Counted from the stretch's first letter, positions 1 to 8,380 are shown. The stretch: 64,000 nt of DNA from Candidatus Zixiibacteriota bacterium (GCA_040753875.1 JBFMDV010000023.1:1-64000), one strand, 5' to 3'. Made by a program: numbers and translations. The notes: a model not told the origin generated them from the letters alone.

Positions 1-66
1 CCGCACCCAGGCATCGATCACCCGTTGCTCCTCAGAAGACAGCGCGATTGGCTCGGCGATATTCAT
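1..66 (-). CDS. 5' end of a protein resembling an IS630-type transposase N-terminus (partial, runs off left edge)
   Basis: Only the first 22 codons are in the window, read leftwards from an ATG at 66. The peptide contains ALSSEEQRVIDAWVR, which resembles the N-terminal helix-turn-helix start of IS630-family transposases (typically L-S-x-E-E-R...L-x-x-W-x-R). No catalytic DDE region is visible, so the assignment rests on this short likeness and on the accessory character of the next 1.6 kb. It could equally be the start of another small DNA-binding or unrelated protein. Confidence 0.3.
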   Translation of the reverse strand, partial: MNIAEPIALSSEEQRVIDAWVR

Positions 67-110
67 CGCTGGCCAAAATATCAAAGTTCAAATCAAATGT
101 CAATACAATT

Positions 111-734
111 ATGAAACACTACACTAGGATGTCACGAAAGCTAGTTCCTGAATCCGGTGCGGGTGATCTGCATTCGCGATTAGTGATACTGTTTGTTGTA
201 GCCAGCGTTTGTGCCCTCACACTCGCGTGCCCAAAAGGGTACAGGTATTACCGCGTAACATCACCAGGTTTCCATGCTGTTAATGTGAAGCCTTGGACGA
301 CATTCAGGCGTCACTACGATGGATTTGATATTGAGACGCGGGCACAACTTGGACCTGCACTTGGGCAAATAACAATTGATGTAATTGTCAGCAATCAATC
401 TGTTGAGAGTCTCTCATATTGCATGGATAAGGTCATGCTAGAGGACCGATGCAAACAATCAATTAACTTCGAAGGTGCTGTGATTCACCACGGAACGAGG
501 ACATCAGGCTCACTTCAGGAGTCAGACATTTGTGCGAAGGCTGTTCCCGGGAAACATGTTGCGATTGGGTTAACCTTTTCATCACCCCAAGAGAATGGAA
601 TGGATACTGCACGTGACTCGTGCATTGCGCAACTGCTTGCGACTATCGGTACAGTTACGACTTTCCCCCAACACGAGGTGATCCTCATTGACAGTGTGAA
701 CTATTCGGGTTTGGTGAAAGGTGGATGGAGATAA
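111..734 (+). CDS. putative secreted lipoprotein of unknown function
   Basis: I do not recognise the family. An upstream in-frame ATG exists at 48, but starts at 111 or 129 are more likely because the first overlaps the oppositely oriented edge gene and lacks a sensible N-terminus. From 111 the protein has a charged n-region of about 20 residues, a hydrophobic stretch and LTLAC, a near-lipobox, so it is probably lipidated or at least exported. The mature part has several cysteines and alternating polar and hydrophobic segments suggesting a beta-rich fold. The gene is visibly more AT-rich than the operons to its right and sits beside transposase-related sequence, which suggests recent acquisition (inference). 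Confidence 0.5.
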   Translation: MKHYTRMSRKLVPESGAGDLHSRLVILFVVASVCALTLACPKGYRYYRVTSPGFHAVNVKPWTTFRRHYDGFDIETRAQLGPALGQITIDVIVSNQSVESLSYCMDKVMLEDRCKQSINFEGAVIHHGTRTSGSLQESDICAKAVPGKHVAIGLTFSSPQENGMDTARDSCIAQLLATIGTVTTFPQHEVILIDSVNYSGLVKGGWR

Positions 735-875
735 GGTCCAAGGTACATTCGACGTCAGACAGATTCAGAGATGGCACCCGGCAGACATCGATGCCAATGA
801 AGGGCTCTCTGGTGGGGGCGGTGGCGGTTTGCAGTGCCCCAGCCCAGCCTTGTCGGGGACGTACTACCTGCCATT

Positions 876-895
876 CCCACCCGCAAGCGGGTGGG
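876..895 (+). repeat. REP-like palindrome, copy 1 (upstream of RAYT)
   Basis: CCCACCCGCAAGCGGGTGGG: 9-bp perfect stem around a central AA, followed by GCACC. The same element with the same 3' tail recurs at 1595, and an inverted variant at 1549. Lies 78 bp before the RAYT start. Confidence 0.75.
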
Positions 896-973
896 GCACC
901 CCGCGGTTGGTGGCTGTTAACGTCGTGCAAGAGAGTGATTGACAACAACCGACCTGATGCTTAGTACTGGGGC

Positions 974-1498
974 ATGCCGAAACTTCGACACTATGACCAT
1001 CTGGGAACTGCTCGCTTCGTCACCTTCAGTTGTTATAATCGTCAGCAATTGCTTACGAATCTCGTGGCCAGAGAGACCGTTCTCGCAGAACTCTCCAGAT
1101 TACGCGGCGTGTATCGCATCCGCCTTCTTGGATATGTAATTATGCCGGAGCATGTACATCTGGTCCTTCTTCCGCCGGACGATCTCAGGCTCGGCCCGAC
1201 GATTGGCGTATTTAAGACTCGTTCTGCGCACACGATCCTGAGTTGGATGCGATCCGACCCACAGCATGCCTGGTGGATACAAAGGCGTGCTTCGGGGGGC
1301 GCCGCGGTGTGGGAACGGCGGTGCTATGATCACAACTGTAGGACGCCCGAGATTGTGATTGAGAAGATCAAGTACTGTCACGACAATCCGGTGAAGCGAG
1401 GACTGGCGGATCGACCAGAGGACTGGCAGTGGTCGAGCTGTCGTTGGTATCTGGGACAGCGTGAGGGAGTGCTGGAGATCGACGGGATAGAGTTGTAA
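974..1498 (+). CDS. REP-associated tyrosine transposase (RAYT, Y1 HUH family)
   Basis: This is a single-strand DNA nuclease/transposase of the IS200-like Y1 superfamily that is thought to mobilise REP palindromes. The HUH metal motif is H60-V-H62 within PEHVHLVLLP. The likely nucleophile is Tyr134 in KYCHDNPVKRGL, the family signature near the C-terminus, and WQWSSCRWY follows as usual. At 174 aa it is full length. It stands alone, flanked by one REP-like palindrome upstream and two downstream, which is the classic domesticated RAYT arrangement rather than a complete insertion sequence. No left or right IS end is apparent. Whether it is active cannot be judged from the sequence, but all key residues are present. 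Confidence 0.9.
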   Translation: MPKLRHYDHLGTARFVTFSCYNRQQLLTNLVARETVLAELSRLRGVYRIRLLGYVIMPEHVHLVLLPPDDLRLGPTIGVFKTRSAHTILSWMRSDPQHAWWIQRRASGGAAVWERRCYDHNCRTPEIVIEKIKYCHDNPVKRGLADRPEDWQWSSCRWYLGQREGVLEIDGIEL

Positions 1499-1548
1499 AA
1501 CACGCACGAATGAAAATATTATAATCCAACCAGCAAGAGCGTGGGTGG

Positions 1549-1568
1549 CCCACCTGCTTGCAGGTGGG
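1549..1568 (-). repeat. REP-like palindrome, copy 2 (inverted variant)
   Basis: CCCACCTGCTTGCAGGTGGG: 9-bp stem around central TT, preceded by GGTGG. Read on the minus strand it aligns with copies 1 and 3, with a compensatory C-G to T-A change in the stem. It forms an inverted pair with copy 3, 26 bp away. Confidence 0.7.
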
Positions 1569-1594
1569 GTTCAAGAGGATAATTGACGGTTAAA

Positions 1595-1614
1595 CCCACC
1601 CGCAAGCGGGTGGG
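1595..1614 (+). repeat. REP-like palindrome, copy 3
   Basis: Identical 20-bp core to copy 1 and the same GCACC tail. With copy 2 it makes a BIME-like head-to-head pair between the RAYT gene and the 3' end of the convergent wlbA-like gene, where it could also act as a transcription stop. Confidence 0.75.
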
Positions 1615-1646
1615 GCACCAATCACTCGCTCGGTGGCTTCAGACGC

Positions 1647-2597
1647 CTACTTCTTCACCAGCATCTCATGCGAATGCTCATTTGGGCCGGTGGCCTGTGC
1701 TTCGCGAATCTCATGCGCAAGTCTGACTGAGGGATACGCATCCTTCAAACCAAAGCCGTTGCCGGCAAGCGTTCGCTTGTAGACTTCGGTGTGAAGCTCG
1801 GTGAATCCCTCGGAGAACTCCGCCTCTGTCCCATCGATAGTGATTGAGCGGAAAGTCGTCTGTTCTTTCTTGAGCGCCTCCGCATGTAGATCGGTGCGGT
1901 CGATGGACAGAAACCACCGCACGCGTGCCCGCTCGAGTTCAAGATAGCCACCTGTACGAGTCGGAGTTGCCTGATGCACCTCACTGTGCTGGACATCGCC
2001 AAAGAACCAGATAAGCAGATCGAAAAAATGAATGCCTATGTTGGTAGCCAGCCCGCCGGAGCGGTCCGCTTGCCCTTTCCATGAAACCAGATACCAGGCG
2101 CCGCGAGAGGTGATGTAGGTCAGCACGACATCATGCTTTTTGCCCGATTTCTCGGCGCGCAGTTTGTCGTGCAGCGCGATTAAGGCAGGGTGGACGCGCA
2201 ACTGGAGAATGGTGTTTACCTTGCGGCCATGCTCTTTTTCGAGTTCCTCAAGCGCCTCGAGGTTCCACGGGTTCAGCGCCAGTGGTTTCTCGCAGATGGC
2301 ATCGGCACCGATGCGCAGCGCAAACCGTACATGGGCATCGTGCAGATAGTTCGGCGAACAGATCGAGACATAATGCGCTCGGTGCTCCTCACCCATGCGA
2401 CGGAGTTTCTCCAGGTGCCGATCGAACCGCTCGAACTCGGTGAAGAACTTGGCCTGGGGGAAGAAGCGGTCGAGAATCCCGACTGAATCGTTCGGGTCGA
2501 CAGCTGCGAGAAGGTTGTTACCGGTATCCTTGATGGCTTTCAGGTGGCGCGGGGCGACAAAGCCGCCAACACCAGTTATGGCAAAGTTTCTGGACAT
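1647..2597 (-). CDS. wlbA: Gfo/Idh/MocA-family oxidoreductase, WlbA/WbpB type
   Basis: Predicted to oxidise UDP-N-acetylglucosaminuronic acid at C3 with NAD+, the step before amination in the pathway to diacetylated mannuronic acid sugars found in some O-antigens. The Rossmann fold starts at residues 7-17 with a GVGGFVAPRH loop; the C-E-K-P motif of the family is at 102-105 and the catalytic-region histidine at 190 in GIHFFD. The stretches SVGILDRFFP, ERFDRHLEKLR and SICSPNYLHDAH are close to WlbA as I know it. Length 316 aa is normal. It is isolated: no aminotransferase or acetyltransferase partner lies nearby, so the rest of the sugar pathway must be elsewhere. Divergent from the HD-domain operon. 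Confidence 0.8.
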   Translation of the reverse strand: MSRNFAITGVGGFVAPRHLKAIKDTGNNLLAAVDPNDSVGILDRFFPQAKFFTEFERFDRHLEKLRRMGEEHRAHYVSICSPNYLHDAHVRFALRIGADAICEKPLALNPWNLEALEELEKEHGRKVNTILQLRVHPALIALHDKLRAEKSGKKHDVVLTYITSRGAWYLVSWKGQADRSGGLATNIGIHFFDLLIWFFGDVQHSEVHQATPTRTGGYLELERARVRWFLSIDRTDLHAEALKKEQTTFRSITIDGTEAEFSEGFTELHTEVYKRTLAGNGFGLKDAYPSVRLAHEIREAQATGPNEHSHEMLVKK

Positions 2598-2854
2598 CTG
2601 TGCTCCTCTGGTTCTGTATCGGCAAACCGGCAGGTGTCATTGGCACGCCGCTCGGAACGGTGTAAGCTATCGCTATGATAGGATTCGTCAAGGAGTTTGT
2701 TTTGAGGAGCGATCCATAGCTCGTGCATCCGTCGGAGAACGTCAGCACTCCGTACTCCGAAAGTGTGTCTGCCAAAAACCAGTTGACCCACAACGGCATA
2801 CGTCCTTATTTTGCCTCACGATTTGGTGCTTGAAATGACTGGAAGAGGATATCT

Positions 2855-3388
2855 ATGAAAGATTTCGTGCTGCGGCTGTTGCCGGAGATTCAGCAGATAA
2901 AGAACAAAGAACTCCAGACCCAGGTGATGGAATGCTGGCAGGATGCCATCAAATTCCGTGGCTGGACCGAAGAACTGCTTCGGAATATACCATTCACCTT
3001 GCTGGCGCAGAATGTCAAGATCACGTTTATCGACCATGTCCGGGCGGTCTGTAAGATGTGCATTGCTGTCGATGAGGTGCTTGATGAATGCCATGGCCCT
3101 CGCAAAGCACATGTTAACAGGGATTATCTCATAGCCGGAGCGCTTCTGGCCGATGTCGGCAAGTTGCTTGAGTTCGAGATAGTCGATGGCAAACCGGTGA
3201 AGTCGACCTATGGCCAGCATATTCGTCATCCGTTCAGCGGAGTCGGATTGGCGTTCAAGCATGGGTTACCATCGGAAGTGATGCATATCATCGCCACGCA
3301 TTCTAAAGAAGGGACCGGCGAAAAACGGAGCCCGGAGAGCATCATTTTCCACCATGCTGATTTCATTGATTTTGATCTGGTGCAGTGA
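2855..3388 (+). CDS. HD-domain protein with altered HD doublet
   Basis: Small (177 aa) cytoplasmic HD-fold protein. Conserved positions: His61 in IDHVRAV, then LLADVGK at 97-103 where the usual metal-binding His-Asp pair reads Ala99-Asp100, His125 in HPFSG, His149 in ATHSKEG and HHAD at 166-169. The remaining ligands are intact, so loss of a single histidine may weaken one metal site or mark a subfamily. Start at 2855 is preceded by GGAAGAGG. The next gene begins immediately after its stop, so it is the first gene of an operon with an aconitase-family enzyme and an MmgE/PrpD protein. Substrate unknown; HD proteins are usually phosphohydrolases. Confidence 0.75.
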   Translation: MKDFVLRLLPEIQQIKNKELQTQVMECWQDAIKFRGWTEELLRNIPFTLLAQNVKITFIDHVRAVCKMCIAVDEVLDECHGPRKAHVNRDYLIAGALLADVGKLLEFEIVDGKPVKSTYGQHIRHPFSGVGLAFKHGLPSEVMHIIATHSKEGTGEKRSPESIIFHHADFIDFDLVQ

Positions 3389-5371
3389 GTGCCTGAGATG
3401 TCACAGAACTTAGTCGAAAAGATCGCACAGAAATACGCCGTCGGTTTGGAACCGGGACATGAGGTTCATGCCGGTGATTACCTGTCGATTCAGCCGGCGC
3501 ACGTGATGACGCACGACAACACCGGCGCGGTGATTCCCAAGTTCAAGGAGATCGGCGCCACGAAGATTCACAATGTCCGCCAGCCGGCGTTCACGCTGGA
3601 TCACGATATTCAGAACACCGACGAGAAAAACGTTTCAAAATACGCCAAGATTCAGGCGTTCGCAAAAGAGAAGGGGGTCGATTTCTATCCGGCCGGACGA
3701 GGTATTGGGCACCAAATTATGTGTGAGGAAGGATACGCCTGGCCAGGAACGATGGTTGTCGCTTCCGACAGCCACTCCAACATGTACGGCGGACTCGGCT
3801 GCCTGGGCACACCGATAGTCAGAACTGACGCCGCTGCCATCTGGGCGACCGGTCGCACCTGGTGGCAGGTGCCGCCGGTGGCAAAAGTGGAACTGACCGG
3901 CAGACTCCGTCCGGGAGCAACCGGCAAGGACGTGATTATTACATTGTGTGGTGTTTTCAACAAGGATGAAGTCCTCAATCACGCGGTGGAGTTTGTGGGG
4001 GATGGTGTGGCGACACTTTCTGTCGATGATCGGCTGGCTATTGCCAACATGACTACCGAATGGGGGGCGCTGGCGGGTCTGTTTCCAATAGACACTGTCA
4101 CGATCAATTGGCTGCGCAGTCGGGTTGCGACAATAGCAAAGCGTGGATTGGCGGGAGTAGCATCGGATGCCGACGGGAACGGCATACACCCGCGCATGAA
4201 TGAAACGCGTCTCAGACAGCTTGAATCGAATATACCGAGAGCGGATTCAGTCGCTGTATACGTCAAGACACTCTTGCTCGACTTGGGCACGGTATCCCCA
4301 CATGTCTCTGGCCCTGACCATGTGAAGGTGATGACCTCGATTCCGGAGATCCGCAAAAAGCAGGTAAAGATTCAGAAAGCGTACCTGGTGTCCTGTGTCA
4401 ACAGCCGCGTGGAAGATCTGGCGGCAGCAGCAAAGACGATTCGAGGGAAGAAGGTGTCGCCGGGTGTTAAGTTCTATGTGGCTGCGGCCTCGAACGAAGT
4501 TCAGGCTGAGAGCGAACGGAGAGGTGACTGGCAGGTGCTGCTGGACGCCGGTGCAATCCCGCTTCCTCCCGGATGTGGCCCCTGTATCGGGTTGGGTACC
4601 GGACTTCTGGAGGACGGCGAAGTTGGAATCTCGGCCACCAACCGGAATTTCAAAGGGAGGATGGGCTCCCGGAGTGCGCAAACGTATTTAGCATCGCCGG
4701 AGGTCGTGGCAGCCTCGGCAGTGACGGGGATGATCGACCTGCCCGGGTTTGGTGATGAAGTTAAGGTAAAAGCATCGATCAAGGAACCAGTCTCTGCCAT
4801 AGCTTCGACCGGCAGAGTAAAAGTGCTGCCTGGGTTCTCGGAGACGATCGTTGGGGAGCTAATCTTCTGCCACCAGGATAATATCAACACCGACGGCATT
4901 TATCCCGGCAAGTACACTTATATGGATGACTTCACGCCGGAGCAGCAGGCGCAGGTGGTCATGGAAAACTACGATCCGGAGTTCATTCAGATCGTGAAGA
5001 AAGGTGACATTCTGGTCGGCGGATTCAACTTTGGCACCGGCAGTTCGCGCGAGCAGGCGGCGACATCGCTCAAATATCGCGGCATTCAACTGGTCGTGGC
5101 CGGGTCGTTCAACGAGACGTACAAGCGGAACGCGTTGAACAATGGATTTCTTGCTATCGAAGCGCCGGAGTTTGTGCTCGCGTTGAAAGGTCGTTTCGGT
5201 ACAGGGAAGCTTTCGGTCCGAACCGGCGTAATGGTGAGACTCGATTTTGTCAACTCGACACTTTCCGGCGAGAGGAAAACGTATCCTATCAGTCCGGTAG
5301 GTGCTGCGGCGCAGGAACTGATACTGGTCGGCGGATTGGAAAACTGGGTGAAAAGGAATCTTAACAAGTAA
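3389..5371 (+). CDS. aconitase-family hydratase, single-chain (aconitase / homoaconitase type)
   Basis: 660-residue [4Fe-4S] hydro-lyase with the large (cluster) domain and swivel domain in one chain. Cluster cysteines are Cys336 in SCVNSRVEDL and Cys396/Cys399 in GCGPCIGLG. ASDSHSNMYGGLG and the swivel-domain NFGTGSSREQAA loop are intact. Its length and sequence are nearer to single-chain homoaconitase/3-isopropylmalate-dehydratase relatives than to 750-900 residue AcnA or AcnB. A GTG at 3389 directly follows the upstream stop; an ATG at 3398 is an alternative start. The gene 16 bp downstream is an MmgE/PrpD protein. Aconitate hydratase in the TCA cycle is the simplest role; a role with 2-methylcitrate is possible from context. 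Confidence 0.85.
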   Translation: MPEMSQNLVEKIAQKYAVGLEPGHEVHAGDYLSIQPAHVMTHDNTGAVIPKFKEIGATKIHNVRQPAFTLDHDIQNTDEKNVSKYAKIQAFAKEKGVDFYPAGRGIGHQIMCEEGYAWPGTMVVASDSHSNMYGGLGCLGTPIVRTDAAAIWATGRTWWQVPPVAKVELTGRLRPGATGKDVIITLCGVFNKDEVLNHAVEFVGDGVATLSVDDRLAIANMTTEWGALAGLFPIDTVTINWLRSRVATIAKRGLAGVASDADGNGIHPRMNETRLRQLESNIPRADSVAVYVKTLLLDLGTVSPHVSGPDHVKVMTSIPEIRKKQVKIQKAYLVSCVNSRVEDLAAAAKTIRGKKVSPGVKFYVAAASNEVQAESERRGDWQVLLDAGAIPLPPGCGPCIGLGTGLLEDGEVGISATNRNFKGRMGSRSAQTYLASPEVVAASAVTGMIDLPGFGDEVKVKASIKEPVSAIASTGRVKVLPGFSETIVGELIFCHQDNINTDGIYPGKYTYMDDFTPEQQAQVVMENYDPEFIQIVKKGDILVGGFNFGTGSSREQAATSLKYRGIQLVVAGSFNETYKRNALNNGFLAIEAPEFVLALKGRFGTGKLSVRTGVMVRLDFVNSTLSGERKTYPISPVGAAAQELILVGGLENWVKRNLNK

Positions 5372-5386
5372 CGATACGGGCAATCA

Positions 5387-6760
5387 ATGACAACAGATAA
5401 ATCGATGTCGCGACAGATATCTGAGTTTGCAGTGGGGCTTTCGTATAAAGACCTTCCATCAGATGTAGTTCACGAGGTCAAGCGGTATATCTATGACTCG
5501 GTCGGCTGCGCGTACGGCGGATATCATACCAAAGACGTGCAAATCCTCCGCGACATCTATACCGATTTGGGGGGCAAGGAGGAAGCGACCCTCATTGGGT
5601 TCGGCGACAAAATGCCGGCGGTGAATGCCACACTTGTAAATTCGCTCATGGTGCGGGCGCTCGATTTCAATGACATCTACTGGAAAGAAGACCCATCGCA
5701 TCCCTCGGATATCATCCCGGCGGCTTGGGCGGTGGGGGAGATGGTGGATGCGTCTATGAAAGAGGTCATAGTTGCTATCGTTCTCGCCTATGAATTTGAA
5801 ATGCGACTCTGCGAATTCGCCGTGCCTGGAGTGCGAGAACGTAAATGGCATCACGCCACGTTGACGCAGTTCGTGTCGCCCATAGTGGCCGGAAAGCTCC
5901 TGGGGCTGACAGTTGACCAGATGGTGAACGCTATCGGCATCAACGGTTGCCACAACCATACTATCGGTTGCCCGACCGCCGGTAAGTTGACCATGATGAA
6001 AAATACAGTCGATCCGATGGCCACTCAGAGCGGGGTGTTCGCGGCACTCATGGCGCAGAAAGGGTACAGCGGCACCGAGGCAGTGTTCGACGGCAAAGAG
6101 GGGCTGATGGATGTGTTCGGCCCGAACTGGGCGAAAGACAAGCTGGTCGGCAATCTGGGTGACAAGTTCAAGATTCGTGAATGCAGCATGAAAGCATTCC
6201 CGACCGAGGCGCTCACGCACACGCATATCACCTGCACTTTGAAAGTGATTCGTGACAACAATATCAGCTATGACAACATCGAACAGGTGACGGTGACTAC
6301 AATCGCCCGGGCCTGCGACATTCTGTTCGACCCGCACAAGTATCGTCCGGAGTCGCGTGAGACGGCGGACCATTCGCTGCCGTACTGTATCGCGGCGGCG
6401 ATTGTGGATCGGAAGATAACCACGCAATCCTTCTCGGACGAGAAGCTCAAGGACCCGCGCATTTGGCAGGTGATCGACAAGATCAAAGGTGAGGCATCGA
6501 CCGAGTTTGAGAAGATGTTCCCGACCAAGCAGCCCTCGAAAGTGGTTGTGCGAACGAAGGACGGGCGGGAGTTTTCGGCCTATCTGGAGTATCCGAAAGG
6601 GGACCCGCGCGAGCCGATGAGCATGGAAGATCTGGAATCGAAGTTCAACGCGCTGTCCGATCCCCTTCTCAAACCTGAACGTCAGAAGGAAGTCAAAGAG
6701 AAGATATTCAACTGCGAGAAGCTGTCGGCGCGCGAGTTCATGAAGGGGCTGGTGGCGTAA
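5387..6760 (+). CDS. MmgE/PrpD family protein (2-methylcitrate dehydratase-like)
   Basis: 457-residue member of the PrpD superfamily, whose characterised members dehydrate 2-methylcitrate (or citrate) or decarboxylate cis-aconitate. N-terminal all-helical domain carries DSVGCAYGGYHT and ALDFNDIYWKEDPSHPSD, and KMMKN-like and KAFPTEALTH segments follow as in the family. It lies 15 bp after the aconitase-family gene and is probably cotranscribed. No methylcitrate synthase, methylisocitrate lyase or propionyl-CoA ligase is nearby, so a complete methylcitrate cycle is not shown by this locus. Substrate remains open between methylcitrate and related tricarboxylates. Confidence 0.8.
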   Translation: MTTDKSMSRQISEFAVGLSYKDLPSDVVHEVKRYIYDSVGCAYGGYHTKDVQILRDIYTDLGGKEEATLIGFGDKMPAVNATLVNSLMVRALDFNDIYWKEDPSHPSDIIPAAWAVGEMVDASMKEVIVAIVLAYEFEMRLCEFAVPGVRERKWHHATLTQFVSPIVAGKLLGLTVDQMVNAIGINGCHNHTIGCPTAGKLTMMKNTVDPMATQSGVFAALMAQKGYSGTEAVFDGKEGLMDVFGPNWAKDKLVGNLGDKFKIRECSMKAFPTEALTHTHITCTLKVIRDNNISYDNIEQVTVTTIARACDILFDPHKYRPESRETADHSLPYCIAAAIVDRKITTQSFSDEKLKDPRIWQVIDKIKGEASTEFEKMFPTKQPSKVVVRTKDGREFSAYLEYPKGDPREPMSMEDLESKFNALSDPLLKPERQKEVKEKIFNCEKLSAREFMKGLVA

Positions 6761-6770
6761 TGACAATATG

Positions 6771-6807
6771 CCGAGATTGCTTCGGCGAAGCGCCTCGCAA
6801 TGACTCG
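6771..6807. repeat. interspersed palindromic element (GAGATTGC...GCAATGACTC type)
   Basis: Inner arms GCTTCG and CGAAGC around a single G, outer arms GAGATTGC and GCAATGACTC. The GAGATTGCTTCG / CTCGCAATGAC pair is a widespread kind of extragenic palindrome in many bacterial genomes. It follows the prpD-like stop by 10 bp and may serve as a terminator. Only one copy in this window. Confidence 0.55.
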
Positions 6808-6848
6808 TAAGGTGAGTATCGAGAGATTTGATTGTTGGCAGGAAATAG

Positions 6849-6891
6849 TAGGTCGGGTTCCGAGTCCACTTCGGGCGAGAAATCCGACAAT
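6849..6891. repeat. 43-bp imperfect hairpin repeat, copy A
   Basis: Matches the element at 9500-9542 in 38 of 43 positions. The ends TAGGTCGGGTTCCGAGTC and GAGAAATCCGACAAT form an imperfect inverted repeat (GTCGGGTT against AACCCGAC in copy B). Located between the aconitase operon and hisS. Confidence 0.8.
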
Positions 6892-6903
6892 CGTTAGGGT
6901 CAA

Positions 6904-8343
6904 ATGGTCAAAGAGAAAACGCACAAAGTCAGACCGCAGGTCCTGAAGGGGTTTCGGGATTATCCGCCCGAAGAGCAGATCGCCCGCGAAAAGATGTTGG
7001 GTAAGGTCCGTGAAGCGGTCGAGTTGATGGGGTTTCTGCCGCTGCAGACGGCATCGCTTGAATTTGCCGAGACGTTGCTTGGCTCTCATTACACCAAGGA
7101 CTCACTGGCGGAACTATTTGGATTCCATGGTCCTGACGATGTGGAAATGGCGTTGCGTTACGAGTTTACGCTGTCGTTGGCTCGCTACGTCGCCAGCCAG
7201 TCGGATTTGGCCATGCCGTTTCGTCGGTATCAGTACGGTAATGTCTGGCGAGTAGACAAACCTGGGCCGGGTCGGTTCCGCGAGTTCATGCAGTTCGACA
7301 TCGACATTGTGGGTACCCAGAATCTTTTGGCCGATGCCGAAATCATCGCGGCGATGGTGACAATACTTGAGCATCTCGGTGTGGAACGATTCAAGGTCAG
7401 ATTCTCCGATCGCAAACTGTTAAATGGTGTCATCGTGTGGGCAGGTGTGCCGCATGAGCGGGCTCCGGATGTCATGCGGGTAATTGACAAACTGGAGAAG
7501 CAGGGAAAAGAAGCGGTGATGCTGGAACTTGGGCCAGGAAGAACGGATAAGTCGGGGGACAAGATCACAGGACTCAACTTGAGCGCGAACCAGATCGACA
7601 GGATTGGACAGTTTCTCGAACTGGCCTCTGCACACGAGGGGGACCCGCTGAAGAAGATTGAGCAATTGGCAGGCGGCGTGACGGCCTCAGCTGAGGGAGT
7701 CAGTGAGCTTACGCAGATCGCTTCGCACCTTCAGGCCATGGGCGTCTCGACAGATAAGACGACGATTGACCTCACTATCGTTCGTGGCCTTGGTTACTAC
7801 ACCGGCCCGGTATTCGAAACCACGCTGCTTGACCTGCCTGAATTCGGCTCGGTCTTTTCCGGCGGGCGGTATGACAATCTGGTGGAGCGATTCCTCAACA
7901 AGTCCATCCCTGCAGTCGGCACATCGATGGGGGTTGATCGGTTACTCGCCGCGTTGATTCAACTGAAGGCGCTGAAGCTGACGTCGTCGACCTCGCAGGT
8001 GCTGGTGACGGTGATGGACCGGGAACGGCTGGCGGATTACTTGGCCATTCTCAGAGAGCTGCGAGGGGCAGGAATTCCATCGGAAATCTACTCGGGCGAT
8101 ACCAAGAATCTGACCAAGCAGATCAAGTACGGTGATAAAGTGGGGATACCATTTGCCGTAATTGCCGGTTCCGATGAGTTTGCCTCGAATCAGGTCACGG
8201 TCAAAAATATGGCGGCCGGAGCGCAAAAGGCCCACGGCACCGCCAACCGGGAGCAGTGGCTGGCTGCGGAGGGGTTTCAGGAGCGGATTGCCAGGTCCGA
8301 CCTGGTCAGGTATCTCAAAGAACGGCTTACGCCTGCGTCATAA
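6904..8343 (+). CDS. hisS: histidyl-tRNA synthetase
   Basis: Charges tRNA-His with histidine in the cytoplasm; class II synthetase of 479 aa. Motif 1 region begins with VLKGFRDYPPEEQ, motif 2 is MPFRRYQYGNVWR...GRFREFMQFDIDIVG, the histidine-binding LGYYTGPVFE loop is present, and motif 3 is GTSMGVDRLLAAL. The C-terminal anticodon-binding domain follows, with QVLVTVMD and YSGDTKNLTKQIKYGDK. Upstream is a 143-bp repeat-bearing gap, so it probably starts a new transcript; the NapH-like ferredoxin gene is 37 bp downstream. Confidence 0.97.
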   Translation: MVKEKTHKVRPQVLKGFRDYPPEEQIAREKMLGKVREAVELMGFLPLQTASLEFAETLLGSHYTKDSLAELFGFHGPDDVEMALRYEFTLSLARYVASQSDLAMPFRRYQYGNVWRVDKPGPGRFREFMQFDIDIVGTQNLLADAEIIAAMVTILEHLGVERFKVRFSDRKLLNGVIVWAGVPHERAPDVMRVIDKLEKQGKEAVMLELGPGRTDKSGDKITGLNLSANQIDRIGQFLELASAHEGDPLKKIEQLAGGVTASAEGVSELTQIASHLQAMGVSTDKTTIDLTIVRGLGYYTGPVFETTLLDLPEFGSVFSGGRYDNLVERFLNKSIPAVGTSMGVDRLLAALIQLKALKLTSSTSQVLVTVMDRERLADYLAILRELRGAGIPSEIYSGDTKNLTKQIKYGDKVGIPFAVIAGSDEFASNQVTVKNMAAGAQKAHGTANREQWLAAEGFQERIARSDLVRYLKERLTPAS

Positions 8344-8380
8344 TCGACCATTCTTGACTATAATCAAGGCCGACAACCCC

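Noticed and set aside
876-1614. CRISPR array
   Set aside because: Only three palindromes, unequal spacing, one inverted, with a transposase gene between.
5459-6766. 435-codon minus-strand frame covering the PrpD-family gene
   Set aside because: It is the antisense shadow of a clear PrpD homologue; its translation is full of His and Arg with no domain.
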